From: Choristoneura fumiferana
Lineage: Eukaryota > Arthropoda > Insecta > Lepidoptera > Tortricidae
Assembly: GCF_025370935.1 (NCBI RefSeq)
Contig: NC_133499.1
Coordinates: forward strand, 6,763,102-6,827,101
DNA length: 64,000 nt
Direction of reading: 5' to 3'
Part shown: one piece after another, positions 1 to 9,455 of the stretch
How positions within the stretch are numbered: the stretch's first letter is position 1
Layout: each line of letters opens with the position of its first letter
Translations under genes and position numbers: made by a program
The notes under the pieces: model-generated
What the model saw: only the letters and a program-made list of their open reading frames with translations
What the model was told of the DNA's origin: nothing
The model's database searches: none

Positions 1-251
1 GCTACTACAGATTATACACGTGTTTCATTCAATTCAAGAAATAACGTCAGATTTTGACGAAGATTTTTAAAATGAAAATTCTAGTTAAAAGACACTAATT
101 ATAGATAAATGTGTTATTGATTCGATCCAGAGGGTGTTTATTTTATGATTTTTTTATGAAATCGGTTTGTTTACACTTTTTATAAATTCTATGCATATAC
201 CATATAGGTAATATAACAGTTGGTTCCTTTTTCTATTCTTGCTTCTTCTCT

Positions 252-371
252 TTATTTTCGGGTGAGCTTTGTGCACATACCTCTGTAGTTGTAATACTTG
301 ATGGGATCGCCAAAGTTCGCATACTTCTCGCTAGTCATACCATAATGTTTGTTCGAATCATCGTTTGTCAT
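252..371 (-). CDS. Small 39-codon open frame, possible relic or alternative terminal exon
   Basis: An ATG at 371 opens a 39-aa frame that begins MTNDDSNKHYG and ends MCTKLTRK before TAA. The same frame is open in the other duplicate arm (29253-29372) with only four amino-acid differences. Its 3' end aligns at DNA level with the end of the zinc-finger terminal exon (the HVHKAHPK region) but is read in another frame. This suggests an old paralogous copy of that exon. No convincing splice acceptor or promoter is visible. I do not recognise the peptide and coding status is uncertain. Confidence 0.3.
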   Translation of the reverse strand: MTNDDSNKHYGMTSEKYANFGDPIKYYNYRGMCTKLTRK

Positions 372-407
372 AATTTTAACCTTAAAATTTTCTCATTTTT
401 TTAAATG

Positions 408-695
408 TTTTTTTTTTTTATTATTCGACTGGATGGCAAACGAGCAACTGGGTCTCCTGGTGGTAAGAGATCACCATCGCCCATAAACATTTGCAACACC
501 AGGGGTATTGCAGATGCGTTGCCAACCTAGAGGCCTAAGATGGGATACCTCAAGTTCCAGTAATTTCACCGGCTGTCTTATTCTCCACGCCGAAACAACA
601 GTGCAAGCACTGCTGCTTCACGGCAGGATTAGCGAGCAAGATGGTGGTAGCAATCCGGGCGGACCTTGCACAAGGTCCTACCACCTGGTCATCCT
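408..695 (-). repeat. SINE-like retroposon, family A
   Basis: This is a ~280-bp dispersed unit present at least eight times in the window. Read on the minus strand it begins TGCAGGTGGTAGGACC, contains a perfect GGACCTTG/CAAGGTCC hairpin, and ends in CATCCAGTCGAATAAAA plus an A-rich tail. Shared ends and the A-tail indicate retroposition. No clear RNA polymerase III box was found, so it could instead be the 3' end of a LINE. Confidence 0.8.
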
Positions 696-877
696 ATAGA
701 AGACTTTAGGTTAAGTTAGGTTGGTTTTATAACAATTCTGAACAATTATTGGATTCAGAGAAAGAAGAGTTATAACAAACGATCATTCTGAGAAACATAC
801 ATTCGGACTTTCAACGAGCATGCGAGCCGATACGGACGCACTTAAATATGTAACGGCACTAACACAACAGTCTCTTT

Positions 878-1096
878 CTATTCTTGTTTCTTCTCCCTCT
901 TCTTCTTAGGGTGAGCTTTGTGCACATGCCTCTGTAGATCCTTGCAGCTCTTATAGCGGCGCGGGCACTGGCTGCACGCGTGCGGGCACGACGCAGGGTC
1001 TGCGTGAACGCGCGCCGTGTGCCGCGCCCGCGTGGCGGACGACACGAAACAGCGGTGGCACGTCGGGCACGGGAACGGCTTGGACGCGCTGTGGGA
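878..1096 (-). pseudogene. Duplicated terminal exon of the C2H2 zinc-finger gene
   Basis: These 219 bp are identical to the gene's last exon at 30395-30613. They keep the same acceptor (ctttcag before TCCCAC), reading frame and TAG stop. The exon encodes 72 aa with two zinc fingers, starting CPTCHRCF and CSQCPRRY, and a basic KKKREKKQE tail. No upstream zinc-finger exons were copied with it. It could be a dead duplicate, or an alternative distal last exon giving the same protein with a different 3' UTR. The absence of any difference points to a recent copy or gene conversion. Confidence 0.8.
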
Positions 1097-1170
1097 CTGA
1101 AAGAGAGAGCGGTAAGGCGGGCTATCGGATTAGAGCGGTTACGCAATACGAAGGTCAATCAACTTTTTCT

Positions 1171-1460
1171 TATGATTGGTTTTTTGGAGTCTTTTTGTAT
1201 TTTTTATTTCAACTCCAAATTTGTTACTTTTACGGGTATCCCGTGAAACCATATCGGAAATACAAACTGAGACATGGATGCACAGAAAAACCAGAAAAAG
1301 AGACCAGCACTGGGAATCGAGCCCAGGTCCTCAGCATTCCGTGCTGCGTGCTATAACCCCTACACTACATATATTTTCGATATGGTTTCACGGGATACTC
1401 GTAAAAGTAACAAATTTGGAGTTGAAATAAAATACAAAAGACTCCAAAAAACCAATCATA
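1171..1460. mobile_element. MITE-like element with ~88-bp terminal inverted repeats and a tRNA-like core
   Basis: The left arm starts TATGATTGGTTTTTTGGAGT and the right arm ends ACTCCAAAAAACCAATCATA. Inverted pairing runs inward through CGGGTATCCCGTGAAACC. The middle holds a truncated, reverse-oriented copy of the tRNA-like module. A matching copy is at 30755-31046 in the other arm. Confidence 0.75.
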
Positions 1461-1462
1461 AT

Positions 1463-1760
1463 TTGATTGCTTAGTAGCGACATCTCGTCTGGGTGAGCGG
1501 TTGGTTCCGAAAGAGTGTGACGTCTGTCGACGCCACATAGATGTCGCTAGTGCTGCTGCTTAAGGAGCAAAGTAGAAATAAGCAACCTGATGATATGTAT
1601 GCATAGGAAAAATTCGTGTCTAGATTCCTGTCCAGCAGTGGTGTAGGGGTTATAGCACGCAGCACGGAATGCTGAGGACCTGGGTTCGATTCCCAGTGCT
1701 GGTCTCTTTTTCTGGTTTTTCTGTGCATCCATGTCTCAGTGTGTATTTTCAACTTTTTCT
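1463..1760 (+). repeat. tRNA-like repeat unit A, left arm
   Basis: This ~298-bp unit has two parts. The first contains an 11-bp inverted pair (TAGCGACATCT near 1473, AGATGTCGCTA near 1540). The second is a tRNA-like module, followed by a T-rich stretch and TTTCTGTGCATCCATGTCTC. It is followed head-to-tail by a diverged unit at about 1766-2065. It is not a canonical SINE because the tRNA-like part is internal. Confidence 0.75.
1632..1702 (+). repeat. tRNA-like cloverleaf module (unit A)
   Basis: Acceptor-like stem CCAGCA/TGCTGG; D-arm GTGT/GCAC; anticodon-like stem CAGCA/TGCTG around CGGAA; T-arm CTGGG-TTCGATT-CCCAG, which includes a B-box. There is one extra base between the acceptor and D stems, and the base before the anticodon position is C instead of U. 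It is therefore tRNA-like rather than a working tRNA. Confidence 0.75.
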
Positions 1761-1947
1761 TGTTTGTTTTTGCTTAGTAACGATAGATATCGTTCGGGTG
1801 AGCGGTTAGTTCCAATGGAGTGCCGAAAAAAAGTTTCTCGATGAGAGCTACGGCATAGATGTCGCTAGCGTCACTGCTTAAGTGGCTAAATAAGAAACAA
1901 CAAGCTGAGATATGAGGTGCATAGGGGAAATTCGTGTCGGTACCGTT

Positions 1948-2021
1948 GACCATCAGTGGTGTAGCGGTATAGCACGCGGTACGGAATACCGAGGACCTGG
2001 GTTCGATTCCCAGTGATGGTC
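1948..2021 (+). repeat. tRNA-like cloverleaf module (unit B)
   Basis: Acceptor-like stem GACCATCA/TGATGGTC is a perfect 8 bp. Anticodon-like stem is CGGTA/TACCG around the same CGGAA loop, and the T-arm equals that of unit A. Relative to unit A, the acceptor pair G-C has become T-A and the anticodon-stem pairs A-T and C-G have become G-C and T-A, so pairing is kept. If read as an anticodon the loop gives GGA, but the arm details do not fit a serine tRNA. Confidence 0.75.
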
Positions 2022-2068
2022 TTATTTTTCTGGTTTTTCTGTGCATCTATATTTCAGTTTGTATTTTC

Positions 2069-2142
2069 GACAGAGTTTCCGTTGTCCAAGAGACAACAGT
2101 GACAGAGTTCCTGTTGTCCAAGATACAACAGTGACAGAGTTT
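2069..2142 (+). repeat. 32-bp tandem repeat, 2.3 copies
   Basis: Two units start gacagagtt at 2069 and 2101, and a third is partial. Each unit carries a small hairpin around GTTGTCC...GACAAC or TGTTGTCC...ACAACA. The same array is in the other arm at 31654-31726. Confidence 0.85.
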
Positions 2143-2192
2143 AATAAAAAACTGTTAGAGGTTGTAGGGGCAGCTTAGCAGCGTCAGCTCAT

Positions 2193-2489
2193 CATCATCC
2201 CAGCCTATACACGTCCACTGCTGGGCACAGGCCTCCTCTCAGAACAAGAGGGCTTGGGCCATAGTTCCCACGCGGGCCCAGTGCGGATTGGGAAATTCAC
2301 ACGCACCATTGAATTGCTTCACAGGTTTGTGCAGGTTTCCTCACGATGTTTTCCTTCACCGCAAAGCTCGTGGTAAATTTCAAATGTAATTCCGCACATG
2401 AATTTTGAAAAACTCAGAGGTGCGAGCCGGGGTTTGTACCCACGACCCTCTGTTTGAGAGGCGATAGGTCAAACCACTAGGCCACTATG
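2193..2489 (-). mobile_element. tRNA-derived SINE insertion with 12-bp target duplication
   Basis: On the minus strand the element starts with a tRNA-like head (CCATAGTGGCCTAGTGGTTTG, then a B-box-like GGTACAAACCC). It ends with CCAGCAGTGGACGT and a GATGATGAT tail. It is flanked by GCGTCAGCTCAT at 2181-2192 and 2490-2501. The empty site, with one copy of the 12-mer, is at about 31767-31778 in the other arm. This proves insertion after the duplication. Confidence 0.93.
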
Positions 2490-3119
2490 GCGTCAGCTCA
2501 TATTGTAGTGCAAATGCACAGAGATATGAGCTGACGTGGACATGCGCTCCTGAGTGCTGGACGCGCCTCGTAGTCAGTCGTGGGAACGTATTTGTAACCT
2601 GTTGCTTGTTCCATTATTGGCTCTGTGCACGACATCAGCGCCACCTAGCGTCCGCAACTTTTCTGGCTCTGATGCTCTGACGTTTTGAAATTTAATCGCG
2701 ACATTGTGACCAAAATCAAACCTATAACGTATTAATTTATAATACAAAATTACTGCGATACCTTGATTTGGGTTGTGAATTCATTTTAGGTCATTAAAAT
2801 TAAATAAGGTAAGTACTCATCTACTTTTGTGATAGCAGTTCGTTTCTGTGGATGACGCAGGTCTAACCTACTCTAACCTACTTTTCTGGTAGCAGTTGGT
2901 TTCTGTGGTTGGTTTGTGCGAAATGTCATTTTGGACAAACATTTTTTTGGAATACAATATTAGTAAATAAAAACGTTTGCTTAATAAACGTTTGTCGTAA
3001 TAAACTTTGACAAAATAAAATTATGCCAAATGATAATTTGACCAAATGAATAAAATGCGAAATGTAAATATGCTAAAGATTCGTTTGGGAAATGAAACTA
3101 CTGCGATAAAGTTTTTTTA

Positions 3120-3468
3120 AATTTATGAGGTGGAGAGCATTCTACACTTCCACTGAACGTAGATATAGTTAGATATAGTTAGTGTTAGTATTGTAACTAA
3201 GGGACCCCATAATCCCTGTTTTCTTTTATTATTATTTTTGTATTTTTTTTTTTTCTCTAATTGTATAATATAGTTTTTAAAGTTATTTTATTTGTAATTA
3301 TATTTTTTATGAAAAAATGACTTTCTGCCAAGTTTTTTGCGGCGCATTCTTCTGGCAATGATGGCTTTCCGAAAGCGCTGGTTAGTTTAAACATGACATG
3401 TGTAAAAGTGCCCCATTGCGGCCCTATTTACTGGAATAAATCATTTGAATTTTGAATTTGAATTTGGG
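3120..3468 (+). mobile_element. 5'-truncated LINE 3' end
   Basis: This block is absent from the equivalent place in the other arm (about 32365). It ends in an iterated TTTGAATT tail after GGAATAAATCATTTG. Such tails and gcggcgcattcttctggcaatg-like 3' UTR sequence are typical of lepidopteran CR1/Jockey-type LINEs. No coding sequence remains. Confidence 0.7.
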
Positions 3469-3871
3469 AAGTGAAATTTGGCGATAAATATTTTGCCGAA
3501 ACGGCAGTACACGCAAAAATATCTGACACGTCCTTCCGGCCCTAGAAATAGAGTCGTATCAGATATTTAATGCACGCTTGTTGTGTCAGACATTGGAGCT
3601 GGCGACTGTACTAATCTTTATAGAAATAACACTTACCACTTTCAAATGCCTCTTGAGGCTGGAGTTGGTCCCGAAACTGGTATTGCATATGTCGCACAAG
3701 AACGGCCGTTCATTTCTATGTGTACGCTCGTGCACCTACAAAATAATAACGGATTTATCAAATCAGATGTTACTTTGTGTTTATCTCAGAGAATTCACCC
3801 CCCCCCCCCCCACATCTATCGACGCGAAATCGGCTTAAGCTCGACGATAGCCAAAACATCTTGTACTATGA

Positions 3872-4157
3872 GTTTTTTTTTATTCGACTGGATGGAAAAC
3901 GAGCAGGTGGGTCTCCTGATGGTGACAGATCACCACCGCCCATAAACATCTGCAACACCAGGGGTATTGCAGATGCGTTGCCAACCTGGAGGCCTAAGAT
4001 GGGATACCTTAAGTGCCAGTAATTTCACCGGCTGTCTTACTCTCCACGCCGAAATACAACAGGTACTTCACGGCAGCTGCTGCTTCACGGCAGGATTAGC
4101 GAGCAAGATGATGATAGCAAACCGGGCGGACCTTGCACAAGGTCCTACCAGCTGCAC
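3872..4157 (-). repeat. SINE-like retroposon, family A
   Basis: This family A copy has its T-rich end at about 3872. The matching copy in the other duplicate arm is at 32775-33051. It has local rearrangement near 4060-4085 (a short repeat of cttcacggcagc). Confidence 0.8.
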
Positions 4158-4382
4158 ATAAGATGAATCTTCCTTTTTCTACCGCGACTGTAATCTTTTG
4201 GCACAAAGAAATTAGGCATTTTGCCATTTAGGTGTTTTCGGTTTGAGTTATTTTAATATTTTCTCATTACGGTCATTTGGTATTTGAAGGAATAAGGTTT
4301 TAGGTCAAAGTCATAATGAATTTCGTCCATATCGAAAAATACAAACTGAGACATGGATGCACAGAAAAACCAGAAAAAGAGA

Positions 4383-4451
4383 CCAGCGCTGGAATCGAAC
4401 CCAGGTCCTCAGCAATCCGTGCTGCGTGCATAACCCCTACACCACCGCTGG
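4383..4451 (-). repeat. tRNA-like module, foldback left arm
   Basis: Inverted copy of the cloverleaf-like module with a CCAGCG/CGCTGG acceptor stem. It has lost one base in the T-arm and one in the D-arm compared with the right-arm copy. Confidence 0.6.
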
Positions 4452-4804
4452 ACAGGATTTAGACACGAATTTTTCCTATGCATACATATCTCAGGTTGCT
4501 TATTTCTACTACGCTACTTATGCAGCAGCAACTAGCGACATCTATGTTTTCGCTCTCATCGAGAGACGTCACATTCTATCGGAACCAACCGCTCACCCAG
4601 ACAAGAGATGTCGCTACTAAGCAATCAAATTATGATTGGTTATTTGGAGTCTTTTTGTAAAAAGACTCCAAATAGAATAGAATGTGAACGTCTCTCGATG
4701 AGAGCGAAAACATAGATGTCGCTAGTGCTGCTGCATAAGTAGCGTAGTAGAAATAAGCAACCTGAGATATGTATGCATAGAAAAATTCGTGTCTAAATTC
4801 CTGT

Positions 4805-4875
4805 CCAGCGGTGGTGTAGGGGTTATAGCACGCAGCACGGATTGCTGAGGACCTGGGTTCGATTCCCAGCGCTGG
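4805..4875 (+). repeat. tRNA-like module, foldback right arm
   Basis: Cloverleaf-like module with acceptor stem CCAGCG/CGCTGG. The last A-T pair of the unit A stem is replaced by G-C on both sides. The T-arm and D-arm match unit A; the anticodon-like loop reads CGGAT. Confidence 0.7.
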
Positions 4876-4945
4876 TCTCTTTTTCTGGTTTTCTGTGCAT
4901 CATGTCTCAGTTTGTATTTTCGATATGGTTTCACGGGATACCCCN

Positions 4946-6890
4946 ATGTGGTCGACCTCGTTGGAGGTGTATTCCTTTTAATTAAGTGAGCATAATACTG
5001 GCGACAACGGTCTCAGAGACGAACGCAGGTGGTTGTGTGTGTTTGTGTTTTATTTGTTATCATTTTTATTATAATAAAAATATTAATTTTATATTTTAGT
5101 AATACATGCTTCCTAGTATCACAGTCACGAAAGGTGGTTAAATAAGTGACATCATTGAATGCAAGAGACTAATTTTGTCTCGAATGTTCGAAAAATTATT
5201 ATCGATTTGCCGAAAAAATGGTTGTTTTGAGGTTTCCAATTTTATAAAAATAAAATGTTCCTGTAAAATTAAATCAGTTTTAAATAACTTGGTTGATCAT
5301 TCAATTTGATGAAACTTTAATAATAATCTTTATATTATGTTCCTATTTTTAGAGATCTCATTCCCCTTCGGGTAAGTAATTTTACAGAAAAATCGGAGAA
5401 ACCTACTGAAATGTGTAAAGTTTATAAAAAAATCTATTGATTTATTTTGTAATTTTTATTGCAAATAATAGCATAGACTGTTTACAATTTTATTAATTAC
5501 GTTTTTATTAAATTTAAACTAAATTTCTATAATTATTGCATATCCTTTAAAACTAGTGGTCTCCTAGACCGCTCATAGGTGGATTAATAATCTAACTGAC
5601 GACTAAACAGTTTATTTTAGTCTTCTAGCTAGCCTATTGCTAAAACTTATTTTTTCCCCCGTATTTCTTTAACACGATCGCTGCGGCAGTGATTTTTCTA
5701 TTATTTCCATTCCATTTCCACCTGGTCATAAAACTATCATTGTGGCGGTACAGGGCTTATTACATCCTGTACCGTTTAGAAACTTAAATCATTTTTTAAC
5801 GTCATGTCACCATAAACATACATATATATATATATTTACTTTGAATATTAAAATCACTTAATGAATTAATTGACATGAACCTAAAGGCGTACGTCAACAT
5901 CTTGTTTTGTTTAAAATGTATAGCTATAATAAAAATACAAGGTCTTATGCACTCTGTGCCGCACTGAATAAGGAAAGTTCTGTGTATATTTTCGGGATGT
6001 GAAATAAAAAATATCGATAGTTTTAATTAAGCTTTATTAAGAAAAAAACGTGAAAGAAGAGGAAAAACTGCAACATTAGTTAATGTTTTTCATTGAAACA
6101 TTTAGATTGCTAGAAAACAATAATATTTAAATTAACAAAAGAATCCAGGTAAGTATCTAAATCTAAAAACCGTAATTTTTTGTATATCACAAAAAATGAA
6201 TTTTTACGATTACAAATTATATTTGGAGTTGGTAAACAGTATTATGTGTGGGGGAAACTGTAAAGTTAAGTTTGTCACAAACAATATAATCGGCAAAAAT
6301 AGAAAAGTTCTTCAAGTCTCGATTCGGGAAACTTTAGTAGGTAAATAAAATAAATAGTATTGATGCCTCTGTCTTTGATAAATCAATCTGTAGTTCGATT
6401 GATTATTGCCATCACTCCCTTGACGAACATTGTAATACATTTTTATACTGCACCTTTTCATCGATTTTGACGCCATGTCGACGCGTGCGTTCGTATCGAA
6501 TGGGATCCAACACTAGAAGACTATTTTCTCGCTCGACAAATTTCAGCCTACTTTACCTACTCCCTGAGCGCTTAGTTAAACGCAGGTACTTCATTGTTTA
6601 TAGAACACTAACCACCACTAACAACGGTGGCAAGCGAAGTTTACGAGTTGGACACTTGATCCCAAAGCTTCCCTGGCTTTGTAATTAGCTCCCTGTCTTG
6701 TGTCTGCGAATCACAGAATTGGTGGCTCTTAGTAGGTACCACAATGATCCAATTTTCAAAGCAGTATCCCAATTCATGCTTAAATAATAGGTAAATCAAA
6801 GTTTAAGCTGAACGCAACTGGCACTGGATTTAAATCTTTCAAAACAATTGAACAATACGTATTCAATCAGGTAAGTATTCATCAGGTAAG
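4946..6890. other. AT-rich intergenic stretch, no gene seen
   Basis: No ORF with a recognisable family, no RNA gene and no clear repeat boundary were found. There is a short TA run at about 5822-5835. Upstream exons of allatostatin-C should lie on this side, but no signal-peptide-like exon could be identified. Confidence 0.5.
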
Positions 6891-6897
6891 AGATTAA

Positions 6898-7039
6898 GGG
6901 GCTGTTTTCACCATCCATTGATTAGTGTTAACTGGCGGTTAGGTGTGATGCCGTCTCTATTTGTTTTGTTCAAATAGACGGAGATGGCATCACATTTAAC
7001 CATCGGTTAACGCTAATCAATGGATGGTGAAACAGCCCC
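6898..7039. mobile_element. PIF/Harbinger-type MITE
   Basis: A 142-bp near-perfect palindrome starts GGGGCTGTTTTCACCATCC and ends GGATGGTGAAACAGCCCC. Stem similarity runs almost to the centre, where CAAATAGACGG pairs with ccgtctctatttg. TAA is duplicated on both sides (6895-6897, 7040-7042), as expected for Harbinger-type elements. Confidence 0.88.
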
Positions 7040-7416
7040 TAAGAGAGCTAATTGTACTGAACAATTGTAAAACGAATTCAAATGCAAATATAACTTGGTC
7101 CCTACTTAACTCTCATTTTCATGAGAAAATATATCATTTCTTTAAAACTTTTTTAAAACCCATGATTTGTCGGTGCATAGACGATAGCATGAAGATTAAC
7201 GGATTTAATTGGATTTTTATTAGCTAATTGGGTTTTTAGATAGCTAGTAGATACGGAGCTATTGTAAAAATATTGTAATTCCGCTGATATTACTTTTATA
7301 AGGATTTAAAGACGGATGATGCATGAGCACTGCCGTGCACATCGCAGGCGCGAAGAAACAAGGTACTTAATTATGTTTTGATTATTATTGAGTAACTTGT
7401 TAATTTATTGTTGCAG

Positions 7417-7579
7417 ACTGGGCTTGGGTCGCGTGGGACGCTCCTGGCCGCAAGCGGAGCCCCGCGGGTGGAACTTCCGAGCCCTCGACGGCCGCCTGGC
7501 GAGACCGTGGCGCGCCGACAAGCGCCAAGTCCGCTTCAGGCAGTGCTACTTTAACCCTATCTCGTGCTTCCGCAAGTGA
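7417..7579 (+). CDS. AstC: Allatostatin-C precursor, terminal coding exon
   Basis: The exon follows an acceptor (tttattgttgcag). Its first base completes a codon split after two bases, so the intron is phase 2. It encodes LGLGRVGRSWPQAEPRGW, a spacer, WRADKR, then QVRFRQCYFNPISCF and RK before TGA. Cleavage at KR and pyroglutamate formation from Q would give the classic lepidopteran allatostatin-C. The two Cys form its disulphide ring. In insects this secreted neuropeptide inhibits juvenile-hormone synthesis by the corpora allata and acts on gut muscle through a GPCR. The signal peptide and N-terminal spacer must lie in upstream exons that I could not find. An AATAAA is at 7721-7726. Peptide identity is certain; the exon start is inferred from the acceptor. 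Confidence 0.95.
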
Positions 7580-7720
7580 ACACCCCGCCCCACGAACCAC
7601 TAACGACTCGCTTCTACGCCCCTAGTCTATGCGGTTACTGCTCATTTCATACTGGACCTCAAAAGCCGGTTAAATAAGTATTTTACTTGTTTCTGAAATT
7701 TTTTCAAGTTACTTTGGTTA

Positions 7721-7726
7721 AATAAA
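7721..7726 (+). terminator. AstC: Polyadenylation signal, allatostatin-C
   Basis: AATAAA 142 bp after the stop codon, the first such hexamer downstream. Confidence 0.5.
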
Positions 7727-8119
7727 AAAATGTGTCAAATATAAGACATTAATAAAGACATTAATTAAACATTAATTAATTATGTGTCAAATTAAGGCAT
7801 AAATTTAGTTACGCATGTAGATATAGCAATATGCAAAATCACAGTATGCGAATGAGTGCGGTAGTGGTATTTGTGTAAATAATACACGAAGAGCATAAAG
7901 CTTTCAATGGTCAGTGTAACTTAAGAATTAATTAGGCCGCAAAGGCGTATTTTACGGTTAATGTTGGAGGCATTAAGATACAATGTTAATTACAAGCGCA
8001 AGTCCTGTTCAAATTATATCTTTACAATTTAATAAATATGTGACTTGCCACTTTTGTTTTCTTGTACCTGAACTTTTTGTATTTATAAATCATTCTCTAA
8101 ACGGGACAAATATACGGCA

Positions 8120-8740
8120 GACGTCTCCTAGCGTTTTTAGGGTTCCGAAGCCAAAATGGAAAAAAACGGATTTATAGTTTCGCCATGTCTGTCTGTCTGT
8201 CCGTCTGTCTGTCTGTCTGTCTGTCTGTCCGCGGCTTTGCTCAGGGACTATCAATGCTAGAAAGCTGTAATTTTCCACGAATATGTATGTAAAGTATGCC
8301 GACAAAATGGTACAATAATAACTTTAGAAAAAAATTTTTTTTGGTGTACCTCCTATAGACGTAAAGTGGGGGTGTTTTTTTTTCTCATCTAACCTTGTAG
8401 TGTGGGATATCGTTGGATAGGTATTTGAAATCATTAGGGGGTTGCTAAAACGATTTTTCGTTTCAGTGATTTGTTTGCAAAATATTCACTTTAAAGTGCA
8501 AATTTTCATTAAAATCGAGCGAAAATTAAAAAAAAATCAGAATGGTAGTAAGTACATATATCAAACTTTCAAGGGAAACTATAACGGCTAAGTTTGCTTG
8601 AGAATTATTAGTACTTTAAGAGTAAATCGAAAATACGAAATTACGAAATCCTTAGAAAAATATTACTTATTCTTTCGTAATGGCTAAGGAACCCTATTTT
8701 GGGCGTGTCCGACACGCTCTTGGCTGGTTTTTTATATTAA
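8120..8740 (-). repeat. Dispersed repeat with (CTGT)n and ggaaccct ends
   Basis: It runs from agggttccgaagcc to gggcgtgtccgacacgctcttggc and carries a CTGT microsatellite at 8188-8230. The same sequences recur at about 36300-36680 and 49098-49530. This is a widespread lepidopteran repeat; its class cannot be told from this window. Confidence 0.6.
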
Positions 8741-8903
8741 AACTTTCCAATTGTTGCTGTAGGAAATGCCTATACTTAAAATTACTTAGTATTAGAATAG
8801 CTAGATATATGAATTAACTATTAGGTAAATTACTTAGTATACTTCGTATCGGTGTTATTTAACTACTTAATGAATTGGAATGTCTATCCTTGAATAAAGT
8901 ACC

Positions 8904-9242
8904 TGTTGGCAAGAGCAATTGCGCTGTGGGCTGCGTCGCCGTGCGATATACTTACTAAGGTTATTCGTATGAGGTGTGTCGATAACAAAAAAACACAAAT
9001 CCAGCCAATGTAGATCTTTATATTATGTCAATAATATATTTCCACATTGTGAGTCAAAAAATAAATATAGTATTAGAAGATGGACACTGATTTTTAAATA
9101 GAGACTCAAAAGATACACCGTAGCACTCGTGGGGATTTTGACAAGGCGAAGACAGAATAGCATAGATAAAGAGAGTGCAAAAGGATGAGCTGTCATAGAC
9201 AATAGACAATGCTAATGTGGGGAGTACACATAAAATCCAACA
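8904..9242 (-). repeat. Copia-1 3' LTR
   Basis: 339 bp. On the element strand it starts TGTTGGATTTTATGTG and ends GCCAACA. The left copy carries an extra tagacaata block compared with the 5' LTR. Confidence 0.95.
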
Positions 9243-9252
9243 CTCCTCCTTA
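9243..9252 (-). promoter_or_regulatory. Copia-1 polypurine tract
   Basis: TAAGGAGGAG on the element strand, immediately before the 3' LTR. It is the expected primer site for plus-strand DNA synthesis. Confidence 0.75.
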
Positions 9253-9455
9253 CGCCTCACATTAGATTACATTAATCCTGAGACTACATGAGCAATTATG
9301 GCTCTACATAAGCATACATTACATAATAACAGGCAAACAAGGTATGGTAGAGTTTAAAAACTAAAGCCTAGTAGCTCATTATAACATGCATAAAGTAGAG
9401 CATTAAAATAAAATGATGCATAATTAACTTAACATAACAACATTACAATTATATA

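Larger units (their letters stand above)
12..4330 (+). repeat. Segmental duplication, left arm
   Basis: This arm matches 29035-33226 base for base over long stretches, in the same orientation. Shared blocks include the zinc-finger terminal exon, the tRNA-like units, the 32-bp repeats, and the closing stretch that ends in gtccat. The arms differ by a few point changes and by whole insertions. This arm alone has a SINE (2193-2489) and a LINE tail (about 3120-3468). Homology stops at 4330, exactly where a foldback element begins. The left limit may lie outside the window. Confidence 0.93.
4331..4940. mobile_element. Foldback element made of two inverted tRNA-like units
   Basis: The left arm (4331-4640) and right arm (about 4680-4935) are inverted copies. 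Both outer ends read as tttcgatat / atatcgaaa next to the GAGACATG block. They meet at a perfect hairpin at about 4636-4670, TATTTGGAGTCTTTTT joined by GT to its complement. The element begins exactly where the segmental duplication homology ends. An unresolved base (N at 4945) lies just outside. Confidence 0.8.

Noticed and set aside
859..1158. 99-codon minus-strand ORF beginning MTFVLRNRSNP
   Set aside because: It overlaps the duplicated zinc-finger exon in the wrong frame; the true frame has no Met because it starts at a splice acceptor.
1948..2021. A genuine tRNA gene, possibly tRNA-Ser(GGA)
   Set aside because: There is an extra base between stems, C instead of U before the anticodon position, no long variable arm as in tRNA-Ser, and it lies in a repeated unit.
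7315..7371. Upstream allatostatin-C exon ending AAACAAG before GTACTT
   Set aside because: The phase would fit, but the reading (AHRRREETR) does not resemble the expected precursor spacer and no start or acceptor supports it.
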